DNA of 64,000 nucleotides from NCBI RefSeq assembly GCF_963974425.1, contig NZ_CAXBCK010000010.1:1-64000 (forward strand), in the 5' to 3' direction. The position numbers were made by a program, and so were the translations under genes. Positions 1 through 9,294 of this stretch are shown piece after piece (positions within the stretch are counted from its first letter, which is position 1; each line of letters opens with the position of its first letter). The DNA is from Marixanthomonas sp963974425. GTDB lineage: Bacteria; Bacteroidota; Bacteroidia; Flavobacteriales; Flavobacteriaceae. The notes under the pieces are model-generated. The model had not been told where the DNA came from. It did no database searches and saw only the letters and a list, made by a program, of their open reading frames with translations.

Positions 1-1794
1 TATTGATACTTCACGACCTCTTCGAAGTTTTATAAGGATATCATCTGCTGTTTCAATATCGTCTGGATACTCAAAAAGAGGCTCACCCTGCGTGCTTTCA
101 GCAGGTTCTGTTGTAAGTAAGTAAAGAGCATCCCCAAAATTTTCATTGTAAACGCCTAATTGCTCTTGCTTGGGTATATAAAAGAGTTCTGTTTGATTAT
201 GGAATATCCTTGCGGCCTTTGCCAGTGTAGGAAGAGCAAGTGGTGCGTATGGATGAGTTGCAGTATAAAAATCTACCCCAAATGTATTTTTAGGTGTAAC
301 TTTAGAATCTTCTTTATCTATCTCTTGTGACTCTGTGTCTTCTTCAAAAACTATTTTTTGAGAAAACTCTAAAGCATTCTTCTTCAAGGCTCGCATACGA
401 TACCTATTCCCTTTGGTGTCTTCCAAAATTAAAGCATTATATTCTTCATTCTCTGTTTCTCGTATCACTTTGAGTCCTCCATAAAGCGTATCTAATGATG
501 TGATTTTTGCAGTTACTTTATTGGTATAAGCGTCTTTGTATTTAGCTCCCCAAATGGTTTTAAAAAACAATGCCTCACTAACGCTATCTTGCTCGTAAAT
601 AGCAACTTCTTTAGTAGGCTCATAGTTATTAGGCAATACAGAGGCTGGGTATGTTTTATTTGAAGGAAATATTTCTTTCTGAAACAAAAGTTTTGGTTGG
701 TTGTCTTCCGTTCCACCATAATACTTTACAAAGGAAGAACCATCTTCAAAAACATCAAAAACGGCAAAACCTTGTCCTCCATAACTAAAAACACCATTCT
801 GTCCTAAAGCTGCGTATGATGATTTACCTCCAGAACCTGATAATATTTGTACCAATCCTTCTTTTTCTACGTGTTGAAGTGTATGTTCATGCCCTGACGT
901 GAAAACCACTCGACCATGTTTTTTAGCCAAAGCGGCCAAACGATTCATCAGTTTGTTGTAAAGTTCATTATATCTATCTTGAACTGAAACCCCTCCCTGA
1001 GAACGTATTTGCACCACTAAAGATGATAATATAGGTAAGGGAAACTTACTCTGTGTAGGGTATAAATGCTTTTCTAACGCAAAATAGCCACCGTGAGTTC
1101 CATTGGTGAACATAGGGTGGTGCATCGCAAAAAGAACCGTTTTATTTTTATTTTTTTCAAGTTCATTGGCTATTTCAATAAACAGTTTTTCACGCGTTTT
1201 AATTTCACAGTTTTTATTGAAGTCTGGATCACTATTCCAGTCTTCAAGATACCATTGGGAGTCAATAATTAATAATTCAACATTTTCTGAAACTGAAAAA
1301 TTTATTAACGGGCATCCCCCTGTAGGCTGAAAAGCCAAAGAATCTAAATGTTTTTGAACATACTCCTGCTCACGCTTAAGCCCAACTAACCCTCCAGAAT
1401 AATATTCATGATTTCCAGGAATAATATAGGTTTGCCCCTTAAAGTCTTCTAGTGCTTTAAACTGGTTGTCCATGTAATATTCGCTGATCTCCCTGTTGGG
1501 ATGCCCTTCTGCTGGCATGCCATCATCATAGATATTATCACCTAAAAAAATAGCATGATCACTAGCCTTAGTTGGGTTTTTCTTTATGTAATTGTTGAAA
1601 ATAGTAAGACCATCACTCATTCTATTTAGCGGTGAAATCCCTGCATCACCTACTAAATAAAAAGTGCGTTCTACTTTTCTATCTGCTGGAAAAGAAGGTT
1701 TTTCTTCTAGATTTTTATACTGCGGTTCATAAGTAGCACACGCACTTACTATAGTAATTAAAATTAAAAAAAGAGAGTTCTTTTTGAAACGCAT
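1..1794 (-). CDS. Metallophosphoesterase / CotH-like surface lipoprotein, partial (copy A)
   Basis: The reading frame is open from ATG 1794 to the window edge, giving 598 codons without a stop; the C-terminal part lies outside. It opens with a lipoprotein signal ending VSAC with Cys19, so it is probably exported and lipidated. Residues from about 40 to 340 form a calcineurin-like phosphoesterase with canonical metal-binding motifs: GDAG, GDN, GNHE, HHP and GHEH. After it comes a region with RMRALKK that matches the next gene closely, so the two are tandem paralogues separated by 22 bases. By comparison with that copy, the missing half should hold the GDWDRH motif and a beta-barrel. The substrate is unknown. 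This copy looks catalytically competent as a phosphoesterase; the assignment rests on motifs only. Confidence 0.85.
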   Translation of the reverse strand, partial: MRFKKNSLFLILITIVSACATYEPQYKNLEEKPSFPADRKVERTFYLVGDAGISPLNRMSDGLTIFNNYIKKNPTKASDHAIFLGDNIYDDGMPAEGHPNREISEYYMDNQFKALEDFKGQTYIIPGNHEYYSGGLVGLKREQEYVQKHLDSLAFQPTGGCPLINFSVSENVELLIIDSQWYLEDWNSDPDFNKNCEIKTREKLFIEIANELEKNKNKTVLFAMHHPMFTNGTHGGYFALEKHLYPTQSKFPLPILSSLVVQIRSQGGVSVQDRYNELYNKLMNRLAALAKKHGRVVFTSGHEHTLQHVEKEGLVQILSGSGGKSSYAALGQNGVFSYGGQGFAVFDVFEDGSSFVKYYGGTEDNQPKLLFQKEIFPSNKTYPASVLPNNYEPTKEVAIYEQDSVSEALFFKTIWGAKYKDAYTNKVTAKITSLDTLYGGLKVIRETENEEYNALILEDTKGNRYRMRALKKNALEFSQKIVFEEDTESQEIDKEDSKVTPKNTFGVDFYTATHPYAPLALPTLAKAARIFHNQTELFYIPKQEQLGVYNENFGDALYLLTTEPAESTQGEPLFEYPDDIETADDILIKLRRGREVSI

Positions 1795-1816
1795 ACACAA
1801 TAATAGTATTCTTATT

Positions 1817-4800
1817 TTACATTGAAAAAGCTACTTTGAAAGAAAACTGAACACCTTCATCTGAAGTAAAAACATTTACCGTACCGCTTAACAAATCGGC
1901 AGCATTAATCCAAACACCTCCACCGTAGCTATTATGCCAAACATCTGAAGTATCATTCGGAATCCATACTCTACCCACATCGTACCCGCCAAATACTCCT
2001 ATTTGTACAGGTGTCACTGCTGTTCTAAAACTATTAAAGCTATATCGTAAATCTGCTCCTCCAGCTAATGCACTACGACCGGTGAAACGGTCTCTTCTAT
2101 ATCCTCTTAATCCATAGTCTCTACCTAATTGCGCGCCTTGATAGAATTCAAAGTTGTTTCCTACATTAAAGTGTCCGACTGCTTTGGTTTTTAAAACCAC
2201 TTTTTTGTCTTTTGTCAAAGCGTTGTAAAAAGTTAACTTCGGAATTACATATCCAAAAACACGATCACTATCATCAATGCTTTGAGTTCCTCCTGCCGTT
2301 AAGCTTGCATGCATCCCTCTACCAGGATTAGCTTTATTGTCAAAACTTTCATAGGTGTATGTACCTTCAGCAGATGCGAAATATTTTCTTTCCTCAACAT
2401 CTGGGTATCCAATATCTGAAATAAACCTTTCGTCGGTATCTTCTACTTCAACGCCTTCAAATTTCGCTTTAAATTCAAAAGTGCTTCCGTAGCGGCCATC
2501 TTTTTTAATTCCTAATGCTCCACCATAACTTCCTATACGCACTCGGTTATAATCTCTACCAAGATCTTCTTCATAATCAAGGTTTACAGTTTCATTTCCG
2601 AAGCCAAAAAAGTTTTCAGAAAAATTTGGGTTACGGAAATGCCCTTCGACTAAGAAGTTCCAATCTCCAAAAATATTGGCAAACTCACCGCTATAATTTA
2701 TATCAAAGCTTTCAGTAGCAAAATAATACCCCGCTTTTATACTGTGCTTTTGTTTAAAAGGATTTTCTTGGAAACCGTGAACGGTAAACGTATCAGAAAG
2801 TCCAAGTAAAAACCCATCATCTACATTGTAACCAAAAGCTGGCAATAAGAGATTAATAGTTTTATTTTCTTTTATATAGTCGTAGGTATTGAAATTGTAA
2901 TTATTGGTAATTCTAAAAGCAGCCCCACCTTTATTTTTAATAGTGTTTTTCTTACTTTTCTGATCATAAACCTTTATTCTACTTCCGTTTTCAATATCGT
3001 AGGTATCATTGTTTTGACCACCAACGATCCGAATAAAAATAGGGCGGTTGCCTTTCCCTTTTACTTCAAACACATCATCGTCATCTAAGCCATAAATCCA
3101 AAGTTCTTTAGTGTCATCTTTGCTAAAGGTTCTATCAATTATGAGGTCGCCTTTATCACCGTCTTTAATTCTGTAGGCTTTAATATTTGTTTTTCCTTCA
3201 GGAAGTCGAGTAATTTCAAAAATATCATCTTTATCGGTTCCTGTAATAATTTGAAGATTTGAAAAATAATCGTAATATTCTGAAGCAATTCTTACAATGT
3301 TATCGCGTCTCCCTTTTAGGTTTTCTTTAATTTCTTCAGCAGTTTCATCTTGCACTTCTTTTGGCAAGTCATTAAAAGCATTTTCTATAACTTCATCTGT
3401 TACATTTTCTTTTATATATTCTGCTTGTGCCATCCACTCTTCTCTTCCGTAGTTTTCAGCTAAGGCGCGGTCTAGTTTTATTCCGGCGCTATTAAACCAT
3501 TTGGTATGTTCTAATTCTGGGCCATACACTTGAAATTGACGGGCCGTACTAAATAAAGCACGTACCGCATCTAACAATCCGCCATCAAAATTTGCAAAAA
3601 CCTGATCTCTATCCCTTGGAATTGGTGTATAAATCTTATCACCATTTTCATCTTCTTGCAAGGCAAATCTCCACTGGTCATTATGACGGTCCCAATCTCC
3701 AATCAACATATCGAACATTCGAGCACGGATGTATGCTTTTTGGTTTATTTTATTTTCTTCGTCGTCACGGATTTCTTCCAGCACATCGTCTGTACTAATA
3801 ATATCTTCAGCATAATCAAATATTGCTTCGTCATATTCTTCGTCAGGACGTTCAACAATCATATACAGTTCATCTCCATAAGTTTCATTAAATTTACCAA
3901 GCGCCTTTTGTTTAGGGACGTAAAATAATTTGGGATTGGTATGGAATACTTTCGCTGCATCTGCCAGTTTTGGAATGGCGAAAGCTCCATAGGGATGCGC
4001 TGCCGTATAAAAATCTAGGATTAAATCTTCTGGTAAAGTGTTTTTAAAATCGCTTTCAATTACTTCATTTTTAAGAATTACAGTCTGTAAAAACTGAACA
4101 GCACTCTTTTTTAACGCTCGCATATTATAATCGTGCCCTTCTTTGTCCACTAACCGAAGAGACACCGTTTGATGACCTCCACCAGCACGTTCTACGGTTA
4201 AACCACCGTACAATGTATCTAAGTCTACCGTTGGAGCTAAAACTTCTTTACCGTATGTTTTACGATAATGATCGCCCCAAACAGTTTTGAAAAAACTGCT
4301 TCGGTTTACTAAACTATCGTTATAAACAGCTGATTTTACCGTTTTGGGAAACGATTCAGGTAATTTTGAAATATCGTATTCTTTTTCTGAAGCGATTATT
4401 TCTTTTTCAAATAGTTTAGTTGAAGTTCCATCTTCTTCTGCTTTAAAAAAGGCAACTGAAGTAGAACCGTCCTTATAAATTGTAACGCTACTGAAACCTT
4501 GCCCACCATAGGAAAACAGTCCATTCTCACCTAAAGCTGCAGCGGTAGCATCGCCACCAGAACCTGAAACCACTTGTTTTGCATTCGCTCCTTCAATGTA
4601 TTGTAATGAACGGTCGTGACCAGAAACCAACACTAAGTTTTTGTGGTCTTTCACTAATACTTCAACTCTTCCCATTAATTCGTTGTAAGCTTCATTATAT
4701 CTATCTTGCGAAGATATTGCTCCTTGGCTTCTTACTTGAGTTATTAAAGAAGCAATACCAGGAATTGGCAATAAATGATTTTTAGCAGGATATTTCCCTC

Positions 4801-5509
4801 CATATTTACCATTGGTGTACAACGGATGATGCATTGCTAGAATAATGGTTTTTTGCTTTGCCTTTTTAAGCTCTCCTTCCAGTTCAACTAAAAACTTAGC
4901 TCGGTTTTTAATCTGGCACTTATCATTCATTTTTGGATGCTTATTCCAACTTTCAATATACCATTGCGTATCGATCATTATTAAATGAACAGAGTCGCTA
5001 ATATCTACCTCTTCAATGGGGCATCCGTTGTTAGGTTCTAATACAGAATCTGAGTTTAAAGCTTCTTTCAGTAAATCTTCTTCCAGTTCAAGACCATCTA
5101 CACCAGATTTCCAATCTAGGTTTCCTGGCAACACATTTACAGTGCCTTGAAACCCTTTAATAGCTTCTAATTGTTTTTCAATTATTTGTTTTGCTTGTTC
5201 TTTTTCAGGTGTTTCATCTTCAGGAAGACCTTCAGGATAAAAACTGTTTCCGAGGAACAACAGATTGTCATTCTCTGTATTTTTTTCAGCTATATACTTC
5301 TGAAACGATTGTAATGCTAAGTTTTTTTCTGTTTCACCTATGGAAATATAACCGGCATCTCCAATAAGATAGAAGGTTTTATCCACTTCTTTTCCAGCCA
5401 TTTCCGTAGAGATGGGTTTATTAGTTGAAGAATATTGAGGTTGGTATGTAGCACAAGCAGAAAACAGCAGTGCGATTACAAAAGTTATAAAGATGTTAAT
5501 TTTTTTCAT
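1817..5509 (-). CDS. Degenerate phosphoesterase - CotH-kinase-like - outer-membrane barrel fusion (copy B)
   Basis: A 1230-residue protein starting at ATG 5509; a TTG two codons upstream is less likely. The lipobox is FSAC (Cys19). Residues ~40-340 are phosphoesterase-like, but key motifs differ from copy A: GDN is GNS, GNHE is GNLD and GHEH is GHDR, so phosphatase activity is doubtful. Residues ~400-720 contain MRALKK, GDWDRHNDQW (about 598-608) and, after it, IPRDRDQVF; this order resembles CotH-type atypical kinases (lysine, DRHxxN, DxD). From ~885 to the end, alternating strands such as FGYNVDDGFLLGLS and a terminal FSFKVAFSM suggest a BamA/surface-antigen type barrel in the outer membrane. 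The joint function of these parts is unknown; the kinase-like reading is inference. Confidence 0.85.
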   Translation of the reverse strand: MKKINIFITFVIALLFSACATYQPQYSSTNKPISTEMAGKEVDKTFYLIGDAGYISIGETEKNLALQSFQKYIAEKNTENDNLLFLGNSFYPEGLPEDETPEKEQAKQIIEKQLEAIKGFQGTVNVLPGNLDWKSGVDGLELEEDLLKEALNSDSVLEPNNGCPIEEVDISDSVHLIMIDTQWYIESWNKHPKMNDKCQIKNRAKFLVELEGELKKAKQKTIILAMHHPLYTNGKYGGKYPAKNHLLPIPGIASLITQVRSQGAISSQDRYNEAYNELMGRVEVLVKDHKNLVLVSGHDRSLQYIEGANAKQVVSGSGGDATAAALGENGLFSYGGQGFSSVTIYKDGSTSVAFFKAEEDGTSTKLFEKEIIASEKEYDISKLPESFPKTVKSAVYNDSLVNRSSFFKTVWGDHYRKTYGKEVLAPTVDLDTLYGGLTVERAGGGHQTVSLRLVDKEGHDYNMRALKKSAVQFLQTVILKNEVIESDFKNTLPEDLILDFYTAAHPYGAFAIPKLADAAKVFHTNPKLFYVPKQKALGKFNETYGDELYMIVERPDEEYDEAIFDYAEDIISTDDVLEEIRDDEENKINQKAYIRARMFDMLIGDWDRHNDQWRFALQEDENGDKIYTPIPRDRDQVFANFDGGLLDAVRALFSTARQFQVYGPELEHTKWFNSAGIKLDRALAENYGREEWMAQAEYIKENVTDEVIENAFNDLPKEVQDETAEEIKENLKGRRDNIVRIASEYYDYFSNLQIITGTDKDDIFEITRLPEGKTNIKAYRIKDGDKGDLIIDRTFSKDDTKELWIYGLDDDDVFEVKGKGNRPIFIRIVGGQNNDTYDIENGSRIKVYDQKSKKNTIKNKGGAAFRITNNYNFNTYDYIKENKTINLLLPAFGYNVDDGFLLGLSDTFTVHGFQENPFKQKHSIKAGYYFATESFDINYSGEFANIFGDWNFLVEGHFRNPNFSENFFGFGNETVNLDYEEDLGRDYNRVRIGSYGGALGIKKDGRYGSTFEFKAKFEGVEVEDTDERFISDIGYPDVEERKYFASAEGTYTYESFDNKANPGRGMHASLTAGGTQSIDDSDRVFGYVIPKLTFYNALTKDKKVVLKTKAVGHFNVGNNFEFYQGAQLGRDYGLRGYRRDRFTGRSALAGGADLRYSFNSFRTAVTPVQIGVFGGYDVGRVWIPNDTSDVWHNSYGGGVWINAADLLSGTVNVFTSDEGVQFSFKVAFSM

Positions 5510-5565
5510 AAGCAAATTAAAGCGTAGTATTTTTAGTAATTTGGATATTTAAAACTGAAATTTTT

Positions 5566-6774
5566 ATGAGCGATAAAGATATAATTGAAGCAGCGGATAA
5601 TTTTGTGCTTAATCTTTTTAAGGAGAAATTACCCAACACCTTTGTCTATCATAACTATTCGCACACAAAACGTGTTTATAAAAGTATAAACGAAATTATT
5701 GAAGACTCCCAAATTTCTGTTAAAGATGCTACTATCCTTAAATTAGCTGCCATATTACACGATACGGGATACATTAAAACACGTGAAGGACATGAAGAAG
5801 AAAGTGTGAAAATTGCCCTCGAATTTTTAGAATCTAAAGATGTTGAAAAAGATATAATCGATGGTGTTGAAAAATGCATCATAGCGACCAAGTTTAAAAA
5901 CACAACTCCAAAAGATCACTTAGAAGAGATTATGCGCGATGCAGATTCTTCGCATTTTGGAAAAGATTATTTTGAAGAAGCCAGCGAATTTTTAAGGCAA
6001 GAATATATAGCCCAGAATATTAAAAATTATACTCCACAAGAATGGCGCGATGAAAACATTGATCTTCTTATAAATAAACACAAATTTTATACTTCTTATG
6101 CTTTAAACAATTGGCAAAATACCAAACAGGAAAATCTTGCTGATTTAATTAACAAAAACAAAAAGATTAAGAAGAAGATTAAAAAAGAAGAGTTAAAAGC
6201 GCAATTAAAAGCAAAGTATAAGGATAAAAGTGTAGATCGCGGAATTCAAACTTTTTACAGAACTGCGCTTAGAAACCATATAAAACTGAGTGATATTGCC
6301 GATACCAAAGCCAACATTTTGCTTTCGGTAAATGCTATTATCATTTCGTTGGTGCTTTCTAATTTACTTTCAAAATTGGATAATCCTTCCAATGATTATT
6401 TAATAATTCCAACAGCGATATTTGTGATTTTTAGTGCCGTCACTATGATTCTTTCAGTAATTGCCACACGACCTAATGTCACAAGAGGTGAGTTTACCAA
6501 AGAAGATGTTGACAATAAGAGTGTAAATCTAGCTTTTTTCGGAAACTTCCATCGTATGGAACTTTCAGAGTTTGAATGGGCTATGGATGAATTATTGAAA
6601 GATAGAGATTATGTGTACTCATCTCTTACTAAAGATTTATATTTTTTAGGAAAAGTACTAGATAGAAAATATCGAATTTTAAGATGGACCTATACCATAT
6701 TTGTTACAGGAACTATTATTTCAATTCTAGCTTTTGCAATATCTTTCTATTTAGGCGGTTCTAGAATGTCTTAA
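5566..6774 (+). CDS. HD-domain phosphohydrolase fused to a PycTM-like membrane domain
   Basis: 402 residues. Residues ~20-150 are an HD-superfamily phosphohydrolase: His33, the His65-Asp66 pair in LHDTGY and a later Asp in RDADSSH. A lysine-rich linker (about 196-222) leads to a C-terminal domain with the conserved pattern HIKLSDIADTKANILLSVNA (239-258), then two hydrophobic helices (about 251-268 and 279-300) and a last one near 375-395. That pattern matches the PycTM/DUF5706 domain used as the membrane effector in Pycsar anti-phage systems. No cyclase lies beside it here, so a defence role is not shown; it may be a stand-alone nucleotide-responsive membrane protein. It starts 56 bases from the divergent copy B, and its stop overlaps the stop of the convergent GAF gene by three bases. 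Confidence 0.85.
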   Translation: MSDKDIIEAADNFVLNLFKEKLPNTFVYHNYSHTKRVYKSINEIIEDSQISVKDATILKLAAILHDTGYIKTREGHEEESVKIALEFLESKDVEKDIIDGVEKCIIATKFKNTTPKDHLEEIMRDADSSHFGKDYFEEASEFLRQEYIAQNIKNYTPQEWRDENIDLLINKHKFYTSYALNNWQNTKQENLADLINKNKKIKKKIKKEELKAQLKAKYKDKSVDRGIQTFYRTALRNHIKLSDIADTKANILLSVNAIIISLVLSNLLSKLDNPSNDYLIIPTAIFVIFSAVTMILSVIATRPNVTRGEFTKEDVDNKSVNLAFFGNFHRMELSEFEWAMDELLKDRDYVYSSLTKDLYFLGKVLDRKYRILRWTYTIFVTGTIISILAFAISFYLGGSRMS

Positions 6775-9149
6775 TTATTGATTTCAGTAATTAAATCATC
6801 GTAGGTGTAGTATTCTTTTTTATTGTCTTTATTTTTAGAATACAACACACTAACTCGTATTGCTTTGAGCCCTGTAACCCCTTGCAGGTCTTCTAGTTCT
6901 ACAATCTCAACATCTTTATCTAACTGTCTTTTATGCTGAAGGAATGATATATATTTTAAATATTCTCTCTCATCTTCTCGTTGCGAGTAAATAATAACGA
7001 TTTTCCCTTCTTGAGTAACGCGTTCTTCAGTGCCTTTTATATTTGCTTTATCAACTCGTTTTTTTACAACTTCGTAACGGGCATTGTAGGTTCCGTCAAC
7101 ATCAAAACGTTTTTCATCCATTCTAAATCGAAGCGATAAGGAGCCGTTAAAAGCTAAAATCATAGAAGCGACATTTAACTTCACCGGCAACTGCTCTTTA
7201 AGTTTATAATAGCTATTTTCCATTTCGCACATTACCTGCAATTGCCACAATCTCAAATTATATAAATATACTTTGTTAAAACTTTTATGTTTAGTAATCG
7301 CTTCACCTATATACAAATTATGCTCAACCCCATCAGTTTTAAAGCGCTCAAAATAATGTGGGTACATTTCTTGGGCTTCCAATTGTTTTTTATCGATAAT
7401 TGAGGCCATACGCTTATTGATAGTCATTACAGCATCATCGTAATCTTTTCTATATTTATAAATTAGACCGCTGTTTTCATCTACTTGCTCATGATAGTCT
7501 ATAATTAAACCCTTTAAATTCTCACTTTTACTACTTAAATGTTTAAATAAAGGAATTATCTCAATGCGTAAAAACTTCAACACTTGGCGCTCACTATCTA
7601 CTTGCAAACCTTCTTTAAGCTCTGTAAGGTAATTTGAAATTCTAAATTCCAAATGTTCATATATAGGAAGTGGTTCAAGGTTATCTATCTTATTAATAAT
7701 TTCCTTAATTTGCTTCAATTGAAGTATTAAATCTTTAATAGTGGCATTATTTCTGGCTTCCGAAGAACCTTTCACATCAATTTGTCCATATAATGGATGT
7801 ACATCTTCAAAAACAACCTCTTTAAAATAAGTTGGGTTTCCTTGTGCAATTTGGTTTAAATATCGTTTAGCTTCTTTTCTAAATTTCCAGTGAACACTTG
7901 GGTGTAGTGAAGTACATTCTTCTTGAATAATTAATTCGAGTTTATTCTCAATTTGTTTTTTTCCACGAATCACCGAATCTACTAAAAACGGCATAACCGT
8001 ATGTAGCTTATTGGCATTTATAGAGTTAAGGTCATTGATGTTTGGCGAAACTAACTCTAAAATACCTAATACTTTATCTTCTTTATTCACTATGGATGCT
8101 AAGATGGCACTTTTAATGCCTTGATCCTGTAACTTTTTGTATAAAATATTATCAGGATATAGTTTACGGTATTTTGGTACGTTCGATATACAATAGAACT
8201 CTTTCTGCTTAAAAAGTTTGTAGTATGATGCATCGCAAAGTGCTGTTTGGCAATGCTGTTTGTCTTTATCGTTTAGAATGAAACTATCAACGTTCTTAAA
8301 TATGAATTTTTCGAACAATTGATCTTCTTCATTAAATTCTGAAAATCCAATTTTTAAGTCTTGAAGTTGAAAAATAGATTTGAAAATAGATTCAAACGTT
8401 TTAGTGTTATCTTCAGTTTCGGGGTTATTACGTAATAAATTGGATTTAAAGTCTGAAATGGAAGCATCTAAGGTAACATCGAACATATTGGCAATTACAA
8501 AGCCTTTAAAAATCCAACTTCCAGGAGGAAATTTTTCTTTCCAAAGTGCAATATTGTCAAACCCATCTAACAACTCTTCAACATCTTCTTTTGTAATATC
8601 TTTCGCCTTATCAGTTGGTATTAGATCAACAAAATCACCATTATATAGAATACGGTACGTATGGGTAACACCGTCAGCATCTGGTATTTTATAGTGCAAT
8701 GGGCTTTTAAAATCTACATTATACCCATAATGCACATTTAAAATGATGCTACAGCTCATTATATAGGTATAGTCATCATCAAAATTGGTTAGCTGTGGTA
8801 TATATTCCTTTCCAGCTGCTGCAAGGATGTCTTTATATCTTTTTGACGATTTAAAAACGAATTCCTGAAAAGGAATAGTGGCCAACTTTATTTCATTTTC
8901 CTGCAATATAGAAGAAAACAACTCATCCAGAATAATATCGATTTGTTCATCATATTTCTCAAATTCAGCCTTGGTGGTAATACCTTCTTCTAGAATAGGA
9001 TACTTATCAGCAATTTCCAATACAGCTTTTGCACGATCCCTAATCATTCTTTGAGGATCATCCAGGTGAGCGCGATACTTATTAAAAAGCTTACTGAAGC
9101 TTACTTGTATCTTTAAGGGAAATTCCCTGCTTTGTGTTTTCATTTTCAA
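6771..9149 (-). CDS. GAF-domain protein, function unknown
   Basis: 792 residues with no signal peptide or membrane segment, so probably cytoplasmic. A GAF-like segment lies in the middle (about 300-410), with the run AILASIVNKEDKVLGILEL typical of the GAF core. It is followed by a helical region with HPLYGQIDVKGSSEARN, which I recognise as a conserved block of Bacteroidota GAF proteins. No output domain such as a kinase, cyclase or HTH is visible. It is transcribed alone toward the HD-PycTM gene, and its start faces the TlpA lipoprotein gene across a 145-base gap. The ligand and role are unknown; a sensing or structural role is only inferred from the GAF fold. Confidence 0.75.
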   Translation of the reverse strand: MKMKTQSREFPLKIQVSFSKLFNKYRAHLDDPQRMIRDRAKAVLEIADKYPILEEGITTKAEFEKYDEQIDIILDELFSSILQENEIKLATIPFQEFVFKSSKRYKDILAAAGKEYIPQLTNFDDDYTYIMSCSIILNVHYGYNVDFKSPLHYKIPDADGVTHTYRILYNGDFVDLIPTDKAKDITKEDVEELLDGFDNIALWKEKFPPGSWIFKGFVIANMFDVTLDASISDFKSNLLRNNPETEDNTKTFESIFKSIFQLQDLKIGFSEFNEEDQLFEKFIFKNVDSFILNDKDKQHCQTALCDASYYKLFKQKEFYCISNVPKYRKLYPDNILYKKLQDQGIKSAILASIVNKEDKVLGILELVSPNINDLNSINANKLHTVMPFLVDSVIRGKKQIENKLELIIQEECTSLHPSVHWKFRKEAKRYLNQIAQGNPTYFKEVVFEDVHPLYGQIDVKGSSEARNNATIKDLILQLKQIKEIINKIDNLEPLPIYEHLEFRISNYLTELKEGLQVDSERQVLKFLRIEIIPLFKHLSSKSENLKGLIIDYHEQVDENSGLIYKYRKDYDDAVMTINKRMASIIDKKQLEAQEMYPHYFERFKTDGVEHNLYIGEAITKHKSFNKVYLYNLRLWQLQVMCEMENSYYKLKEQLPVKLNVASMILAFNGSLSLRFRMDEKRFDVDGTYNARYEVVKKRVDKANIKGTEERVTQEGKIVIIYSQREDEREYLKYISFLQHKRQLDKDVEIVELEDLQGVTGLKAIRVSVLYSKNKDNKKEYYTYDDLITEINN

Positions 9150-9294
9150 TTAATTAACCGCTAATTATTTTACTCTAAATTATAATTTTCTTTCTATAAT
9201 AATTGATTGTTTTAACAAATTAACAATAATTTGAGAGTTGCATTTTTTTTCAGAAACAAATACTGTTATTTTTGCGCTTACAAATATACCTATT

